This document shows positions 15,969 through 28,199 of a DNA stretch of 64,000 nucleotides, in pieces. A model generated the notes under the pieces. The model saw nothing but the letters and a program-made list of their open reading frames with translations. It searched no databases and was not told the origin of the DNA. This DNA comes from Streptantibioticus_C sp963761325 (GTDB taxonomy: Bacteria; Actinomycetota; Actinomycetes; Streptomycetales; Streptomycetaceae), in NCBI GenBank assembly GCA_963761325.1, contig CAVXGZ010000008.1:1550001-1614000 (forward strand), in the 5' to 3' direction. Both the position numbers and the translations under genes were made by a program. How positions within the stretch are numbered: the stretch's first letter is position 1; each line of letters begins with the position of its first letter.

Positions 15969-18035
15969 CTACGCATCCGGCCCCTGCGGCGCCCGCGGGT
16001 CGACGGTGCCGGGCCCGGCGGGCACCTCCAACAGTGCCCGGGCCGCCTCGCGCTGCAGCCGAGCCCCGGCCGGATCGCCCAACCGGTCGAGCGTGTCGGC
16101 CATGCCGAGCAGCACCGCCGCCTCCACCCGGCCGTCGTCCGCCTGACGCGCCCAGCGCAGCGCCTCGTGGCCGGACCTGAGCGCCTCGTCCAGGTTTCCG
16201 GCCAGCCGCTGCACCCGGGCCGACTCCCCCAGCGCGGTCGCGTAGCCGGACAGGTCGCGCAGCCGGCGGCAGACCGCCGCGGCGCACCGCCACTCGCGCA
16301 ACGCGATCACGAACTGGCCGTGCTCGCTGTGCAGGTCGCCCAGCCGCCCGTGCAGCCGGGCGACCTCGGCGGCCTCGCCCCGGGTCTGCCGCAGCGCGAG
16401 CGCCCGGCCGAACCAGTCGGTGGACCGCTCGGGATCGCCGACCTCCAGGTAGGCGGCGCCCAGCGCCTCCATCGCCCGGCCCGCGGTGAGCGAGTCGGCG
16501 GCGCCGCGGATCTCGTGCAGCGCCGAGCGGTAGCGGACCACCGCGTCCTTGGGCCGGCCGGCCGCCATGTCGAGGTCGGCCAGGTTGATCAGCGCCGCCG
16601 CCTTGTCCCGGCCCTGGCCGCGCCGCTCGGCGACCGCGAGCAGCAGGGCGTGCGCCTCGTACCTCCCGGGCCCGGGCGCGGAGCCGTTCCCCTCCCGGTC
16701 GCCGTCGCCCTCGCCGTACAGGTCGAGCACCCGGACCAGCGAGACCAGCAGCCGCCGGGCGAGCGTGTCGAGTTCGCCGTCGGCCACCGCGACCCGGGCC
16801 GCCTCCAGCAGTGCGGGAAGCCGCCCGGCCAGCCACTCGGCCGCCCGTTCCCGGGAGGGGAAGCGCACCGCGTTCGGCGGCTCCTCCTGCCGGCGGGCCG
16901 CCGGCGGGCCGTCCGGCTCGGCCGCCGCCCGGCACGACCGCAGCAGCCGCACGGTGCGCTCCAGCATCCTGGCCCGGGCCAGCCGCACGTCGGCCGGGCG
17001 CTCACCGGTGCGCGCCGCCGCCCGCAGCAGCGGCGCGAGCCAGCCGGGCACCCGGTGGAAGCCGGCCGGGTCGGGATGGAGCAGGCCGTGCGCGGTGAAG
17101 TCGAACAGCGTCTCGCGGGCCGCCTCCATGGTGGTGCCGGCGAGCGCGGACAGCACGTGCGCGTCCACCAGGCCGGCCGGGGCGAACGCGAGCAGCCGCA
17201 GCGCGCGGGCCGCGGCGGGCGGCAGGGTGTCGTGCACCATCCGGAACGCGCGCTCGGCCGGACCGCCGGGGCCGGTCTCCCGCGCCGCGGCCTCCCGCAG
17301 CGCGCGGGTGGCGTCCGGCACCGAGGCGCGCGGCCGGGTGGCGAGCCAGCCGCCGACCAGGCGCAGCGCGGCCGGGTTGCCCTCGCACGCCTCACACAGG
17401 GCGGCCGCCGCGATGGGGTCCACGGTGACCCGGATCTCCCCGATGGCGTGCGCGAGCAGTTCGACGCCGGCCTCCGGATCGAGGGCGCCCACCGTGCAGG
17501 GCCGCACGTCGGGCACGCCGGGCAGCGGCCCCTCCGCGGTGGCGATCACCAGGCCCTCCTGCCCGGCCGGCAGCAGCGGCAGCACCTGGTCGGGGTGGGC
17601 GACGTCGTCCAGCACCAGCACGACCGCGCGTCCCCGGCAGGCGGAGCGCAGGGCGGCCACCGGGTCCTCCGCCCCGGCGCCGGCCGGCTGCCCCGGCGCC
17701 GCGCGCAGCAGCTCGCCGGCCACCCGCTCCACCGGCAGCGCCGCGCCGTCCGGCCCGGTGAGGCGGGCGAAGAGCACGCCGTCGGGGTAGCGGGCGGCGA
17801 CCGAGCGGGCGAGCCGGACGGCGAGCGCGGTGCGCCCGGAGCCCGGCCGTCCGGCGACCAGCAGCACCCGGCAGGTGGCGGCCGGCAGGCCGCGCAGCGT
17901 GTCGAGGCCGGGCCGGTCGATGTCGGCCCGCAGCGCGGCCATCTCCCGGCGGCGTCCGGCGAAGTACGGCGGGCCGGAGGGCAGCGGGGCGCGGCGCGTC
18001 CCCGGCACTGCGCCGCTCGGCACCTCGTCCGGCAC
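15969..18035 (-). CDS. P-loop NTPase with TPR repeats (STAND-type)
   Basis: About 688 residues. The P-loop GRPGSGRTALAV is near residue 65 and VVLVLDDVAHPDQVLPLLP is the Walker B region. A winged-helix-like segment follows, and the C-terminal 250 residues are TPR helices (AALINLADLDMAAGRPKDAV and successors). This is the architecture of AfsR/STAND signalling ATPases without the N-terminal SARP domain. Such proteins act as ATP-gated scaffolds, but the partner here is unknown. The GTG at 18035 is chosen for GGGAG 7 nt upstream; a GTG at 18080 is the alternative. It lies downstream of the nudix gene on the same strand, separated by 128 bp. Confidence 0.88.
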   Translation of the reverse strand: MPDEVPSGAVPGTRRAPLPSGPPYFAGRRREMAALRADIDRPGLDTLRGLPAATCRVLLVAGRPGSGRTALAVRLARSVAARYPDGVLFARLTGPDGAALPVERVAGELLRAAPGQPAGAGAEDPVAALRSACRGRAVVLVLDDVAHPDQVLPLLPAGQEGLVIATAEGPLPGVPDVRPCTVGALDPEAGVELLAHAIGEIRVTVDPIAAAALCEACEGNPAALRLVGGWLATRPRASVPDATRALREAAARETGPGGPAERAFRMVHDTLPPAAARALRLLAFAPAGLVDAHVLSALAGTTMEAARETLFDFTAHGLLHPDPAGFHRVPGWLAPLLRAAARTGERPADVRLARARMLERTVRLLRSCRAAAEPDGPPAARRQEEPPNAVRFPSRERAAEWLAGRLPALLEAARVAVADGELDTLARRLLVSLVRVLDLYGEGDGDREGNGSAPGPGRYEAHALLLAVAERRGQGRDKAAALINLADLDMAAGRPKDAVVRYRSALHEIRGAADSLTAGRAMEALGAAYLEVGDPERSTDWFGRALALRQTRGEAAEVARLHGRLGDLHSEHGQFVIALREWRCAAAVCRRLRDLSGYATALGESARVQRLAGNLDEALRSGHEALRWARQADDGRVEAAVLLGMADTLDRLGDPAGARLQREAARALLEVPAGPGTVDPRAPQGPDA

Positions 18036-18163
18036 GGGCCCACTCCCGTCTGTGTCCGTGGCACAGACCGGCCGGCACACCCCCGGTCTGCGCTACGGAC
18101 CCTAGTTCACCGGGGTCGCCCCAGCGGGGAGACGGACCGCCCCGAACGGCTGATGATCACCCG

Positions 18164-18792
18164 TCAGGCGGTGAACGGCCGGGCGGGCCAGGGCGCGTCG
18201 GCCGGGCGCAGCGCGTCCGGACCGTCGCCGGCCAGCACGGCGGACAGCGCGAGCACCCCGATGACCAGGCAGGAGTTGTGAAGTTCACCTGAGATGACCG
18301 CGCGCACCAGGTCGGCGAGCGGCACCGAGGCGTACTCGAAGTCGGCCTCCTCCTCGGAGACGGCGAACCGCTCGCCGTCCGCCTCGGCCAGGCCGCGGGC
18401 CAGGAAGACCCGGATCGCCTCGTCGGAGCCACCGGGAGTGCTGTAGTAGTCGGCCAGCACCCGCCAGTCGGCCGCCTTGGTGTGCGCCTCCTCGTACAGC
18501 TCGCGCTGTGCGGCGCGCAGCGGGTGCTCGCCGGGCACGTCGAGGATGCCGGCCGGCAGCTCCCACAGCTTGTGCCGGACCGGGTGGCGGTACTGGCGCA
18601 GCACCAGGACGCGGTTGTCCTCGTCGAGGGCGAGGACGGCGACCGAGCCGGGGTGGGTCTGGTAGTCGCGGCGCGCGCTGGTGCCGTCCGGCATGCCCAC
18701 CGTGTCGGTGCGCACGCCGGTGACCTGGCCGCAGAACGGGGTCTCGGTCGCGGTGACCGGCCACTCCTCGGGGGTGTCGCGCACGGACGCGG

Positions 18793-18796
<4 letters not shown>
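18164..18796 (-). CDS. Nudix hydrolase, ADP-ribose-pyrophosphatase-like
   Basis: About 210 residues. Nudix enzymes cleave nucleoside diphosphates linked to another moiety; the ELPAGILDVPGE start of the box is typical of ADP-ribose or NDP-sugar pyrophosphatases. The box continues as AAQRELYEEAH: the catalytic REL-x-EE is intact, but the usual Gly after EE-x is His, and the first Gly-Glu spacing is one residue longer than consensus. The GTG at 18796 overlaps the pyrG stop as GTGA and has AGGAGG 7 nt upstream, so it is coupled to CTP synthase. Confidence 0.92.
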
Positions 18797-20433
<1,637 letters not shown>

Positions 20434-20985
20434 GTTGGTACGGCGGTGGTGGGCCGTACCGGGGTGTGGCTGTGCCAAGAGGGGGCTCCCGTGGTCGCGA
20501 GGTGAGGAGTCGGACGGCTCCGGCGCTCACGCGGTCGATGCCGTCTCGGCGGTTCAGTGGTTCGACCCACCGGCCCACGGGCTACCAGGGTATCAGCGCG
20601 GGCGGCCCCCGAGGATCGCCGGAGCGGGACCGACGCTTGCGACACGCCCGCACCGGGCGCGTGGGAAACGCCGGCGGCCCGCCGCGCCGCCGGGTGCGGT
20701 CCACCCGATCGGGTATCCGTCCCGCAGACCCTAGGATGCTCCAGGTTGGCGCCGCCGTAACCCGGGCGACCACCACCGCTCCGGGGCGGCGCAGCGCGGG
20801 CTCCACCGAGACTCACGCGTCACACGGGCCACACATCGTATTCTGCACGGACGCATCGATGTCAGCCGGCCCGGTCGACCCGCGAATCGCGCGGGGTCCC
20901 TCCGGGTGCGTTGAACCAACTCAATCCTGGAAATGAGACCTCCCTCAGGACCATAAGACGTTCGACTGTTCGACTGGAGATGCAT
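20434..20985. other. Divergent intergenic region, 552 bp
   Basis: Separates pyrG and the GH15 gene. No gene could be supported. The last part holds a near-tandem GTTCGACTGTTCGACTGG just before the GH15 ribosome site. Promoters for both genes must lie here but no single candidate stands out. Confidence 0.5.
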
Positions 20986-22815
20986 GTGGCCGGGCGCATC
21001 GAGGACTACGCACTCATCGGCGATATGCAGACCGCAGCGCTGGTCTGCCGTGACGGGTCGGCCGATTGGCTGTGCCTGCCGCGTTTCGACTCCCCGGCGG
21101 TCTTCGCCGGTCTGCTCGGCACCGATGAGAACGGCTTCTGGCGGCTCGGCCCCGCGCACGCGCCCGACACCCGCCCGCCCGCCGCGACCCGGCGCCGCTA
21201 CCGCGGTGACTCGCTGATCCTGGAGTCCGAGTGGGACACCGGGCACGGCACGGTCCGGGTCACCGACTTCATGCCGCCGCGTGACGGCGCCCCGCAGCTG
21301 ATCCGGATCGTGGAGGGCGTCAGCGGCCGGGTGCCGATGCGCTCGGAGCTGCGGATGCGCTTCTCCTACGGCTGGGTGGTGCCGTGGGTGCACCGGATCA
21401 ACGACCCCGAGGCGCCGGAGGGCCGCACGGTGGCCGTCGCCGGTCCGGACTCGGTGTGGCTGGACACCGAGTGCCCGTCCTACGGCGAGAACCTCACCAC
21501 GTACGCCGACTTCACCGTCGCGCCGGGCGAGCGGATCGCGTTCACCATCAGCTGGCAGCCCTCGCACAAGGAGGCGCCGCCGCTGCCGGACCCCGAGGGC
21601 TCGCTGGAGGCGACCGAGCGGTTCTGGCAGGAGTGGGTCGAGCAGTGCACGTACCACGGCCCCTACCGGGACGCGGTCGTGCGCTCGCTGATCACCCTCA
21701 AGGCGCTGACCTACGGGCCCACCGGCGGCATCGTCGCGGCGCCCACCACCTCGCTGCCGGAGGACATCGGCGGCGTGCGCAACTGGGACTACCGCTTCAC
21801 CTGGCTGCGGGACGCGGCGATCACCCTGTCCTCGCTGCTGCGCACCGGCTACCGCGAGGAGGCCCGCGCCTGGCGCGAGTGGCTGCTGCGCGCGGTCGCC
21901 GGCGACCCGGAGAACCTGCAGATCATGTACGGCATCGCGGGCGAGCGCGAGTTGGGCGAGCAGGATCTCGCCTGGCTCGCCGGGTACGAGAACTCCCGCC
22001 CGGTCCGGGTCGGCAACGGCGCGGCCCGCCAGCTGCAACTGGACGTCTACGGCGAGGTCAGCGAGGCGCTGCACCTGGCCCACATGACCGGACTGGCCCG
22101 CAACGACTACGCGACGCTGCTGCAGATGAAGCTCATCGACTACCTGGAGAAGCACTGGCAGGAGCCGGACGAGGGCATCTGGGAGGTGCGCGGCCCGCGC
22201 CGGCACTTCGTGCACTCCAAGGTGATGGCCTGGGTCGCGGTGGACCGCACCGTGAAGCTGATCGAGGCCGGCGAGGCGCAGGAGGTGGACGGCGCCCTCA
22301 AGCGCTGGCACCGGCTGCGCGACGACATCCACCGCGACGTGTGCGAGCACGGCTACGACCCGGAGCGCAACACCTTCACCCAGTCCTACGGCTCCAGGGA
22401 GCTGGACGCCTCCCTGCTGCTCATCCCGCAGGTGGGCTTCCTGCCGCCGGACGACAAGCGGGTCATCGGCACCATCGAGGCGATCCAGAAGGAGCTGACC
22501 GTCGAGGGCGGCTTCGTCACCCGCTACCCGACCGAGGGCGCCGACAAGGGCGTGGACGGCCTGCCCGGCGACGAGGGCGCCTTCCTGGCCTGCTCGTTCT
22601 GGCTCGCCGACGACCTGGCGATGATCGGCCGGGTCGACGAGGCGCGGCAGTTGTTCGAGAAGCTGCTGTCGCTGCGCAACGACCTCGGCCTGCTCGCCGA
22701 GGAGTGGGACCCCCGCCTGCAGCGCCAGGTGGGCAACTTCCCGCAGGCGTTCAGCCATGTGCCGCTGATCGACACCGCGCTGCGGCTCACCGCGAGCGGC
22801 GCGTACGGCGGCTGA
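20986..22815 (+). CDS. Glycoside hydrolase family 15 protein (glucoamylase/trehalase-like)
   Basis: A 609-residue cytosolic enzyme. The N-terminal beta domain begins AGRIEDYALIGDMQTAALV, and the C-terminal (alpha/alpha)6 barrel contains NWDYRFTWLRDAAITL, the hallmark of the family. DEGIWEVRG likely carries the catalytic acid and GDEGAFLACSFW the base. Actinobacterial relatives include trehalases, so trehalose is a plausible substrate, but glucoamylase-type activity cannot be excluded. The GTG at 20986 is chosen because GGAG lies 6 nt upstream and the protein then begins at the conserved sequence; the ATG two codons earlier abuts the site. No signal peptide. Confidence 0.94.
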   Translation: MAGRIEDYALIGDMQTAALVCRDGSADWLCLPRFDSPAVFAGLLGTDENGFWRLGPAHAPDTRPPAATRRRYRGDSLILESEWDTGHGTVRVTDFMPPRDGAPQLIRIVEGVSGRVPMRSELRMRFSYGWVVPWVHRINDPEAPEGRTVAVAGPDSVWLDTECPSYGENLTTYADFTVAPGERIAFTISWQPSHKEAPPLPDPEGSLEATERFWQEWVEQCTYHGPYRDAVVRSLITLKALTYGPTGGIVAAPTTSLPEDIGGVRNWDYRFTWLRDAAITLSSLLRTGYREEARAWREWLLRAVAGDPENLQIMYGIAGERELGEQDLAWLAGYENSRPVRVGNGAARQLQLDVYGEVSEALHLAHMTGLARNDYATLLQMKLIDYLEKHWQEPDEGIWEVRGPRRHFVHSKVMAWVAVDRTVKLIEAGEAQEVDGALKRWHRLRDDIHRDVCEHGYDPERNTFTQSYGSRELDASLLLIPQVGFLPPDDKRVIGTIEAIQKELTVEGGFVTRYPTEGADKGVDGLPGDEGAFLACSFWLADDLAMIGRVDEARQLFEKLLSLRNDLGLLAEEWDPRLQRQVGNFPQAFSHVPLIDTALRLTASGAYGG

Positions 22816-22841
22816 CCGCGGGCCCTGACCCCGCCCGCATC

Positions 22842-22879
22842 CCGGCCCCCGGCGCCGAGCACCTCGGCGCGGGGGCCGG
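22842..22879. terminator. Bidirectional hairpin terminator
   Basis: GGCCCCCGGCGCCGAG pairs with CTCGGCGCGGGGGCC, with one bulged G and a 3-base loop, between the convergent GH15 and glycosyltransferase stops. Confidence 0.75.
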
Positions 22880-22896
22880 GGCGTCCGTGCGGCCGG

Positions 22897-24033
22897 TCAG
22901 CCCCGGGAGCGGGCGGCCTGGGTCAGTTCGTCGTAGACGCTGAGGATCTGCGCGACGGTGTCGTCCTCGGTCGGCCAGGTGGTGGCCTGCGCGCGGCCCT
23001 CGGCGGCCAGCCGGTCGCGGCGGGCGGGGTCGGCCAGCAGGTCGCTGACCGCGCGGGCCAGCGCCTCCGGGTCGTCACCGGGCACCAGCATCGCGGCGTC
23101 GCCGACCAGTTCCGGCACCGCGCCGACCGCGGTGGCCACCAGCGGCAGCCCGGCGCGCAGCGCCTCGTGGACGATGAGCGGGTAGGACTCGAAGCGGCTG
23201 GGCAGCACCATCAGGTCGGCGGCGGCCAGCAGCTCGGGCAGATCGTCGCGGCGGCCGAGCAGCCGCACCGGCAGGTCCTCGTTCTCGATCCGGCGCTGCA
23301 GCCCCGGCCGGCCGCTGCCCTCGCCGGCCACCACCACGGTCGGCTGCGGCTCCAGCGCGCGCCACTCGCGGGCCGCGTCCAGCAGCAGATCGTGGCCCTT
23401 GTGCGGCTCCAGCCGGCCGACCGCGAGTATCAGCGGACGGGCGACCGCGCCGAGTTCGGCCCGCGTCTTGTGCAACTGCGCCGAGCCGGGCCGCTCGGCG
23501 GATCGCGGCGCGGGGAAGGAGACCCCGGCCAGCCGGGCGTCCCGGGCGCCGAGGCCGCGCACCTCGTCCACCACGTGGGAGGAGGCGCCGAGCACCACGG
23601 CCGCCGCCCGCACCACCCGGCGCTCCAGCAGCCGCAGCAGGCCGCCGCGGGTGCCGGGGGCGGGCGGCGCGGCGTGCCAGGTCACCACGAGGGCCGGGCT
23701 GCGGGTGCCGGCCAGCGCGAGCGAGGCCAGCGCCCCGGCGTGCAGCCCGTGCGCGTGCACCACGTCCACCCCGGAGCACACCGAGCGCAGCGTGGTGACG
23801 GCGAGCGCCTCGTCACGCGGCCGGGTGCGGTCGGAGATCTCCACCGTGCTGAACCGGGCGCCGGTGGCACGGAACCCGTGCGCCTCCGCGGCGCCGGCCG
23901 GGCCGCACACCGTCACCTCGACGCCGCGCGCGACCAGGCCGGCGGCGAGCGAGCTGACGTGGCGCCCGCCGTTCGGACCGAGCACCTGCACCGCGCGCAG
24001 CGGCACGCGGGTCGGTGAATGGCTGCTGCTCAC
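22897..24033 (-). CDS. GT4-family glycosyltransferase
   Basis: About 378 residues, GT-B fold. The N-terminal half has VQVLGPNGGRHVSSLAAGL (acceptor side, Gly-Gly loop) and VVHAHGLHAGALA. The C-terminal half has the donor-binding LILAVGRLEPHKGHDLLL and the family motif FESYPLIVHEALRAGLPLV, whose Glu residues contact the nucleotide sugar. It transfers a sugar from a nucleotide donor to a lipid, glycan or small molecule in the cytosol. The acceptor cannot be told. The GTG at 24033 has GAGGAG 11 nt upstream. Stands alone between recN and the convergent GH15 gene. Confidence 0.9.
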   Translation of the reverse strand: MSSSHSPTRVPLRAVQVLGPNGGRHVSSLAAGLVARGVEVTVCGPAGAAEAHGFRATGARFSTVEISDRTRPRDEALAVTTLRSVCSGVDVVHAHGLHAGALASLALAGTRSPALVVTWHAAPPAPGTRGGLLRLLERRVVRAAAVVLGASSHVVDEVRGLGARDARLAGVSFPAPRSAERPGSAQLHKTRAELGAVARPLILAVGRLEPHKGHDLLLDAAREWRALEPQPTVVVAGEGSGRPGLQRRIENEDLPVRLLGRRDDLPELLAAADLMVLPSRFESYPLIVHEALRAGLPLVATAVGAVPELVGDAAMLVPGDDPEALARAVSDLLADPARRDRLAAEGRAQATTWPTEDDTVAQILSVYDELTQAARSRG

Positions 24034-24353
24034 GCGGGAGTCGGCTCCTCGGGGATCACACGGTGGTCACGGTGGTACGGGCTCAACGCTTCGGGGAGTC
24101 GCCAGGTGCCCGGGCGGCGCGGCGGAAAAGACCGGCCCGCCGGAACCGCTCGCCCCAGGATGCCAGCAGGCCCCGGCACCCGGTGGCACCCGCTCCCGCC
24201 GGGAGGCGGCCGCCCCGGCCGGTATCACCCGTACGAGTGGGCGGACGAGGGCCCTTCGTGGCGGCTACCCGCCGATCCGGCCGTCGAACCCGATCGCGGC
24301 CAGATCGCCTCCTGACCGCCGCCGGGTACCGCGCGACGGCGGTGGTCCGGGCC
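24034..24353. other. Intergenic region, 320 bp
   Basis: Between the recN stop and the glycosyltransferase start, both genes on the minus strand. It should hold the recN end and the glycosyltransferase promoter. A short tandem of CACGGTGGT (24058-24076) is the only repeat noticed; no gene is supported. Confidence 0.45.
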
Positions 24354-26090
24354 TCACCGGCCGGCACGGGCCGCCGCGAGCAGCTCCTCGGCGTGGGCCC
24401 GGGCGGTGTCGGAGTCCGCCAGCCCGGCCAGCATGCGCGACAGCTCCCGGACCCGCTCCTCGCCGTCGAGCACCCGGACCCCGGAACTGGTCACCGAGCC
24501 GTCGTGGGTCTTCTCCACCAGCAGCTGCCGGTCGGCGAACGCGGCGACCTGCGGGAGGTGCGTGACGACCACCACCTGCGCGGACCTCGCCAGCCTGGCC
24601 AGCCGCCGGCCGACCTCCACCGCCGCCTCGCCGCCGACGCCGGCGTCCACCTCGTCGAACAGGTAGGTCGGCACCGGGTCGGAGCCGGCGAAGACCACCT
24701 CGACGGCGAGCATGACGCGCGACAGCTCGCCGCCGGACGCGCCCTTGGCGATCGGCCGGGCCGGCGCCCCCGGGTGCGGCGCGAGGTGCAGCTCGACCTC
24801 GTCGGCGCCGTACGGCCCGAAGGCGACCCGCCGGCCGGCCACCTCGACGCCCTCCGGGTCCTCGGCCTGCCGGATCTCCACCGTGACGCGGGCGTGCGGC
24901 ATGGCGAGTTCGGCCAGCTCGGTGGTGACCGCCTCGGCGAACCGGCGGGCCGCCTCGGTGCGCGCGGCGGTCAACTCCCCGGCCAGCACGCCGAGTTCGG
25001 CCAGCAACTCGTCGTGCCGGACGGTCAGCGCGCCGATCCGGTCGTCGTCGCCGTCCAGTTCGGTGAGCCGGGCGGCTCCGCTCTCCGCCCAGGCCAGCAC
25101 GGTGTCGATGTCCGAGCCGTACTTGCGCGTCAGGTGGGCCAGCACCGAGCGGCGCTCCTCCACCGCGGCCAGCCGCAGCGGGTCGGCGTCCAGGTTGTCG
25201 GCGTATCCGGCCAGTTCACCGGCCACGTCGGCGGCCAGGATGCCGATCTCGCCGAGCCGGTCGGCCAGCGCCGCGAGCGACGGGTCGTGCGAGCGCACCG
25301 CCTCCAGGGCCCGCCCGGCGCCGGCGACCAGCGTCGCGGCGTCCACGCCCTCCGGGTCCTCCGGGTTGCCGGCCAGCGCGGTGTGCGCGGCGGCGGCGGC
25401 CGACGCCAGCGCCTCGGCGTGCCGCAACCGCTCGGCCTCGGCGGCCAGTTCGGCGTCCTCGCCGGGGCGCGGTTCGGCGGCGGCGACCTCGTCGAGCCCG
25501 AAGCGCAGCAGATCCGCCTCCTGTGCCCGCTCCCTGGCCCGGGTGGTCAGCTCCGCCAGCTCGGCGGCCACCTCGCGCAGCGCGCGGTACGCCGTCCCGT
25601 AGCCGGCCAGCGGCACGGCCACCGCGTCGCCCGCGTACCGGTCCAGCGCCTGCCGCTGCCGGGCCGGGCGCAGCAGCCCCTGCTGGTCGGTCTGGCCGTG
25701 CACGGCCACCAGGTCGTCCGCCAGCTCGCCCAGCAGCGCGGCGGGCACCGACCGGCCGCCGACGTGCGCCCGGGAGCGCCCCTCGGCGGAGATGGTGCGG
25801 CTGATCAGCAGCGCGCCCTCGTCCAGTTCGGCGCCGGCGTCCCGGGCCCGCTGGGCGGCCGGACTTCCGGCGTCCACCGTGATCCGGCCCTCGACCACCG
25901 CGGCCTTGGCGCCGATCCGCACCAGGGCGGCGTCCGCCCGGCCGCCGAGCAGCAGCCCGAGGCTCGTGACGACCATGGTCTTGCCCGCGCCGGTCTCACC
26001 GGTCACCGCGGTGAAACCGGGCGACAGCTCGACCACGGCGTCCTCGATGACACCCAACGACCGTATCCGCATCTCCTCCAGCACGCCCAT
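24354..26090 (-). CDS. recN: DNA repair ATPase RecN
   Basis: A 578-residue SMC-like ATPase acting in double-strand break repair. It has Walker A GETGAGKT near residue 31. Long Ala/Glu-rich coiled-coil segments cover about 150-370. The ABC signature GASGGELSR and Walker B TYLFDEVDAGVGG follow, then the H-loop THLPQVAA. The ATG at 26090 lacks a clear ribosome site; a second ATG six codons later abuts GGAGGAG, so 26090 is kept. It follows nadK on the same strand by 60 bp, a common actinobacterial order tlyA-nadK-recN. Confidence 0.96.
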   Translation of the reverse strand: MGVLEEMRIRSLGVIEDAVVELSPGFTAVTGETGAGKTMVVTSLGLLLGGRADAALVRIGAKAAVVEGRITVDAGSPAAQRARDAGAELDEGALLISRTISAEGRSRAHVGGRSVPAALLGELADDLVAVHGQTDQQGLLRPARQRQALDRYAGDAVAVPLAGYGTAYRALREVAAELAELTTRARERAQEADLLRFGLDEVAAAEPRPGEDAELAAEAERLRHAEALASAAAAAHTALAGNPEDPEGVDAATLVAGAGRALEAVRSHDPSLAALADRLGEIGILAADVAGELAGYADNLDADPLRLAAVEERRSVLAHLTRKYGSDIDTVLAWAESGAARLTELDGDDDRIGALTVRHDELLAELGVLAGELTAARTEAARRFAEAVTTELAELAMPHARVTVEIRQAEDPEGVEVAGRRVAFGPYGADEVELHLAPHPGAPARPIAKGASGGELSRVMLAVEVVFAGSDPVPTYLFDEVDAGVGGEAAVEVGRRLARLARSAQVVVVTHLPQVAAFADRQLLVEKTHDGSVTSSGVRVLDGEERVRELSRMLAGLADSDTARAHAEELLAAARAGR

Positions 26091-26150
26091 GACGATACGA
26101 GGTCCCCGGCCTCCCCCGCGACGCGCGCCCCCGGGACGCGGGCCGTCCGG

Positions 26151-27097
26151 CTACTGCGGCGCGCCCCGCCAGCCCGCCACCGGCAGCGCGAACTTCGCCA
26201 CCAGCCGGTCGGTGAACGACGCGTGGTGCAACCGCGCCAACCGCACCGGGACCGCGCCCCTTCGCACCTCCACGCGCGCCCCCGCGGGCAGCGGCACGGT
26301 GCGCCGGCCGTCGCACCACAGCACCCCGTGCGGCGTCTTGGGCTGCACCTCCACGGCGAGCACCGAGTCCGGCGAGGTCACCAGCGGCTTGGCGAACAGC
26401 GCGTGGGCGCTGATCGGCACCATCAGCAGCGCCGCCACCTCGGGCCACACCACCGGTCCGCCGGCCGAGAAGGCGTAGGCGGTGGAACCGGTGGGAGTGG
26501 CGCACACCACGCCGTCGCAGCCGAACGCGGACACCGGCCGCCCGTCGACCTCGATGACGACCTCCAGCATCCGCTCGCGGGCCGCCTTCTCCACCGAGGC
26601 CTCGTTCAGCGCCCAGTCGTGGTGCACCACGTGGCCGTCCTCGCGCACCAGGATGTCGAGCGTCATCCGCTCCTCGACCTCGTACGCCCTGGTGACCACC
26701 CGGTCCACCACCTTGTCGAGGTCGTCGCGCTCGGCCTCGGCGAGGAAGCCGACCCGGCCGAGGTTGACGCCGAGCATCGGCACGCCGGACGCCCGGGCGA
26801 ACTCCGCGCCGCGCAGCAGCGTCCCGTCACCGCCCAGTACGACGATCAGCTCGCACCCGTCGGTCGCCCGGGTGCCCTCGTCCACCACCTCGACCGAGGA
26901 CGGCAGCGGCAGGTCGGCCGCCTCCTCGCCCAGGATCCGCACCCCGATCCCGCTGCGCAGCAGTCCCTGCACCACCCGCTCCGCGCTGCGCACCGCGGCC
27001 GGCCGGCCGGTGTGCGCGAGCAGGAAGACGGTCCGCCCCCCGGCCGCGGCATCCGACGGGTCCTCCTTCGTACCGCTTGACGTGCTGATCGATCCGC

Positions 27098-27101
<4 letters not shown>
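26151..27101 (-). CDS. nadK: NAD kinase
   Basis: About 316 residues; phosphorylates NAD to NADP with ATP or polyphosphate. The GGDGT motif near residue 90 (VVLGGDGTLL) and the second conserved stretch CDGVVCATPTGSTAYAFSA are both intact, as is the NE dyad in LNEASVEK. It starts with TTG at 27101, overlapping the tlyA stop as TTGA, with GGAGGGG 5 nt upstream; this is a well supported TTG start. Translationally coupled to tlyA. Confidence 0.96.
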
Positions 27102-27904
<803 letters not shown>

Positions 27905-27911
27905 CTGCGGT

Positions 27912-28199
27912 TCATCTCCTGTCGTACGTCGAAGAGGGCTCCGGACCCGGCGGGCCGGGCCGCGCGTCGAGCGCGGTCAACGCGTCCCGCAGACCGCGGT
28001 GTACATCCTCGTACACCTCGATGTGGCTCCCGGTCGGCAGGGCGTCCGCGTCGGCCAGCCGCTCCAGCAGGGCGTCGACCTGCGCGTCGCCGGTCGCGGC
28101 CGTCTCGATCCCCAGCGGCTCCGGCCCGGCCGACCCGTCCGCCGCGGCGCCGCACTCCGGCTCGGCCGGACCGGCGTGCGGCGCCTGCGGTTCACTCAT
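27912..28199 (-). CDS. Small acidic conserved protein of unknown function
   Basis: A 95-residue protein, acidic and Ala/Pro-rich at both ends. A central helical segment (AQVDALLERLADADALPTGS then HIEVYEDVHRGLRDALTAL) resembles small actinobacterial proteins found before tlyA. It overlaps the stop of the lysine-rich gene upstream by 8 bp and its end carries the tlyA ribosome site, so it belongs to the same operon. No known domain. Confidence 0.75.
   Translation of the reverse strand: MSEPQAPHAGPAEPECGAAADGSAGPEPLGIETAATGDAQVDALLERLADADALPTGSHIEVYEDVHRGLRDALTALDARPGPPGPEPSSTYDRR

Noticed and set aside
15903..18281. Plus-strand open frame opposite the P-loop/TPR gene
   Set aside because: The minus-strand gene has domain motifs and a ribosome site; the plus frame has neither.
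24015..27080. 1,000-codon plus-strand open frame opposite recN and nadK
   Set aside because: Antisense shadow of two clearly real genes; composition is that of a complemented high-GC frame.
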